Positions 6,080 to 6,621 of a stretch of 6,621 bases of DNA are shown here, piece by piece. The stretch is from Robiginitomaculum sp. (GTDB lineage Bacteria; Pseudomonadota; Alphaproteobacteria; Caulobacterales; Maricaulaceae), in assembly GCA_016765255.1 (NCBI GenBank), contig JAESQI010000049.1, forward strand, positions 3,629 through 10,249, written 5' to 3'. A model generated the notes under the pieces. The model saw only the letters and a list, made by a program, of their open reading frames with translations, ran no database searches and was not told where the DNA came from. Within the stretch, counting starts at the first letter, position 1. The number at the start of each line of letters is the position of its first letter. The translations under genes and the position numbers were made by a program.

Positions 6080-6621
6080 GCGTCAAAATGTGACAAGACT
6101 TGAACAATTTTACACCGATCCGCTCGGGGTTGCCGCCCAAACTATGGTCTTGCGGCGCTTGCATTCTTTGTGGCCCCATCTGGAAGGCTTGGACGTGCTG
6201 GGGTACGGATATGGGTTACCATATCTAAAAACCTATCAAGAGAGTGCTCACCGCCTAATCTACGCCATGCCTGCAAGCCAAGGTGTGGTGCAACATGCCC
6301 AAAGGCGCGGCAATACAAGTCTTTTAGTACATGAAAATGAATTGCCATTTCGACCATCTATATTTGACCGTGTATTGGTGACGCACGGATTAGAAGAGGC
6401 CCGTCAAATGCCGACACTGCTCAAAGAATTGTGGCGAGTGATGAAACCTGAAGGGCGAATTGTTATTGTAGCGGCCAATCGCGCAGGTCTTTGGGCCCGC
6501 TCGGATAAAACGCCCTTTGGAACAGGGCGGCCCTTTAGCCGTGGCCAGTTAAGTCGGGCCTTAAAAACGGCAGGTTTTGTTCCTGTTGTTCGTGCTGGTG
6601 CCCTGTATTGCCCGCCGGTTA
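6078..6621 (+). CDS. SAM-dependent methyltransferase-like protein, 3' partial
   Basis: An open frame of 181 codons running off the right edge. TTG 6078 is the chosen start because AAAAGGA lies seven bases upstream and the protein then begins MRQNVTRLEQFYTDPLG, typical of an alphaproteobacterial class I methyltransferase-like family. ATG 6036 and GTG 6042 are in frame upstream but lack ribosome sites and overlap the putative promoter. The Rossmann pattern is recognisable. The motif I region is DVLGYGYGLPYL (39-50), replacing the canonical D/E-x-GxGxG. An acidic turn follows, then ENELPF (86-91), FDRVLVTHGLE (96-106), the post-motif III block LWRVMKPEGRIVIV (118-131), and a conserved NRAGLWAR...PFGTGRPFSRGQL region (134-158). 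The substrate is unknown; it is a methyltransferase by fold, and activity is not certain because of the altered motif I. It is divergent from gloB with 66 bp between starts. The family is clear, the function is not, and the end is missing. Confidence 0.85.
   Translation, partial: MRQNVTRLEQFYTDPLGVAAQTMVLRRLHSLWPHLEGLDVLGYGYGLPYLKTYQESAHRLIYAMPASQGVVQHAQRRGNTSLLVHENELPFRPSIFDRVLVTHGLEEARQMPTLLKELWRVMKPEGRIVIVAANRAGLWARSDKTPFGTGRPFSRGQLSRALKTAGFVPVVRAGALYCPPV

Noticed and set aside
1..6621. Mobile elements, CRISPR arrays, tRNA/rRNA genes, riboswitches, long direct repeats
   Set aside because: I looked for transposase or integrase motifs, regularly spaced repeats, terminal inverted repeats and tRNA-like clover patterns and saw none; nearly all the sequence is accounted for by seven ordinary genes.

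Overview
The window looks like ordinary chromosomal DNA from an alphaproteobacterium, probably a marine, stalked or prosthecate type (Hyphomonadaceae/Maricaulales-like). This is inferred from moderate base composition, the gene families present and the protein sequence style; no 16S or other marker gene is present. In particular, the beta-helix lipoprotein plus diheme cytochrome pair belongs to a family named after a Hyphomonas neptunium protein (HNE_0200). I see no transposase, integrase, tRNA, rRNA, CRISPR array or phage gene.

Layout. Five genes run left to right up to about 5.3 kb: (1) the 3' part of a YiiX/YebB-like permuted papain-fold hydrolase, cut by the left edge; (2) a parallel beta-helix lipoprotein; (3) a diheme c-type cytochrome lipoprotein translationally coupled to it by an ATGA overlap; (4) a small four-helix membrane protein; (5) a soluble PAS-GGDEF-EAL protein whose ATG lies one base after the stop of gene 4. 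Converging on gene 5, with 2 bases between stop codons, is gloB (glyoxalase II) on the minus strand. Diverging from gloB across a 66-bp gap is a SAM-methyltransferase-like gene that starts at TTG and leaves the right edge.

How the genes work together. Genes 2 and 3 form a two-gene exported module of unknown function, with both products predicted to be outer-membrane-directed lipoproteins. Genes 4 and 5 look like a membrane partner plus a cyclic-di-GMP phosphodiesterase. The GGDEF domain of gene 5 has lost its catalytic and metal-binding residues but keeps likely guanine-binding residues, while its EAL catalytic set is intact. gloB performs the second step of methylglyoxal detoxification. The divergent methyltransferase-like protein has a non-canonical SAM motif I.

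The least explained DNA is the gloB/methyltransferase gap. It holds two perfect 15-bp dyads of 6-3-6 form: one inside an unusually long (19-nt) promoter spacer, the other pairing the methyltransferase Shine-Dalgarno with its own start codon region. The most interesting protein-level item is the beta-helix/diheme-cytochrome pair.
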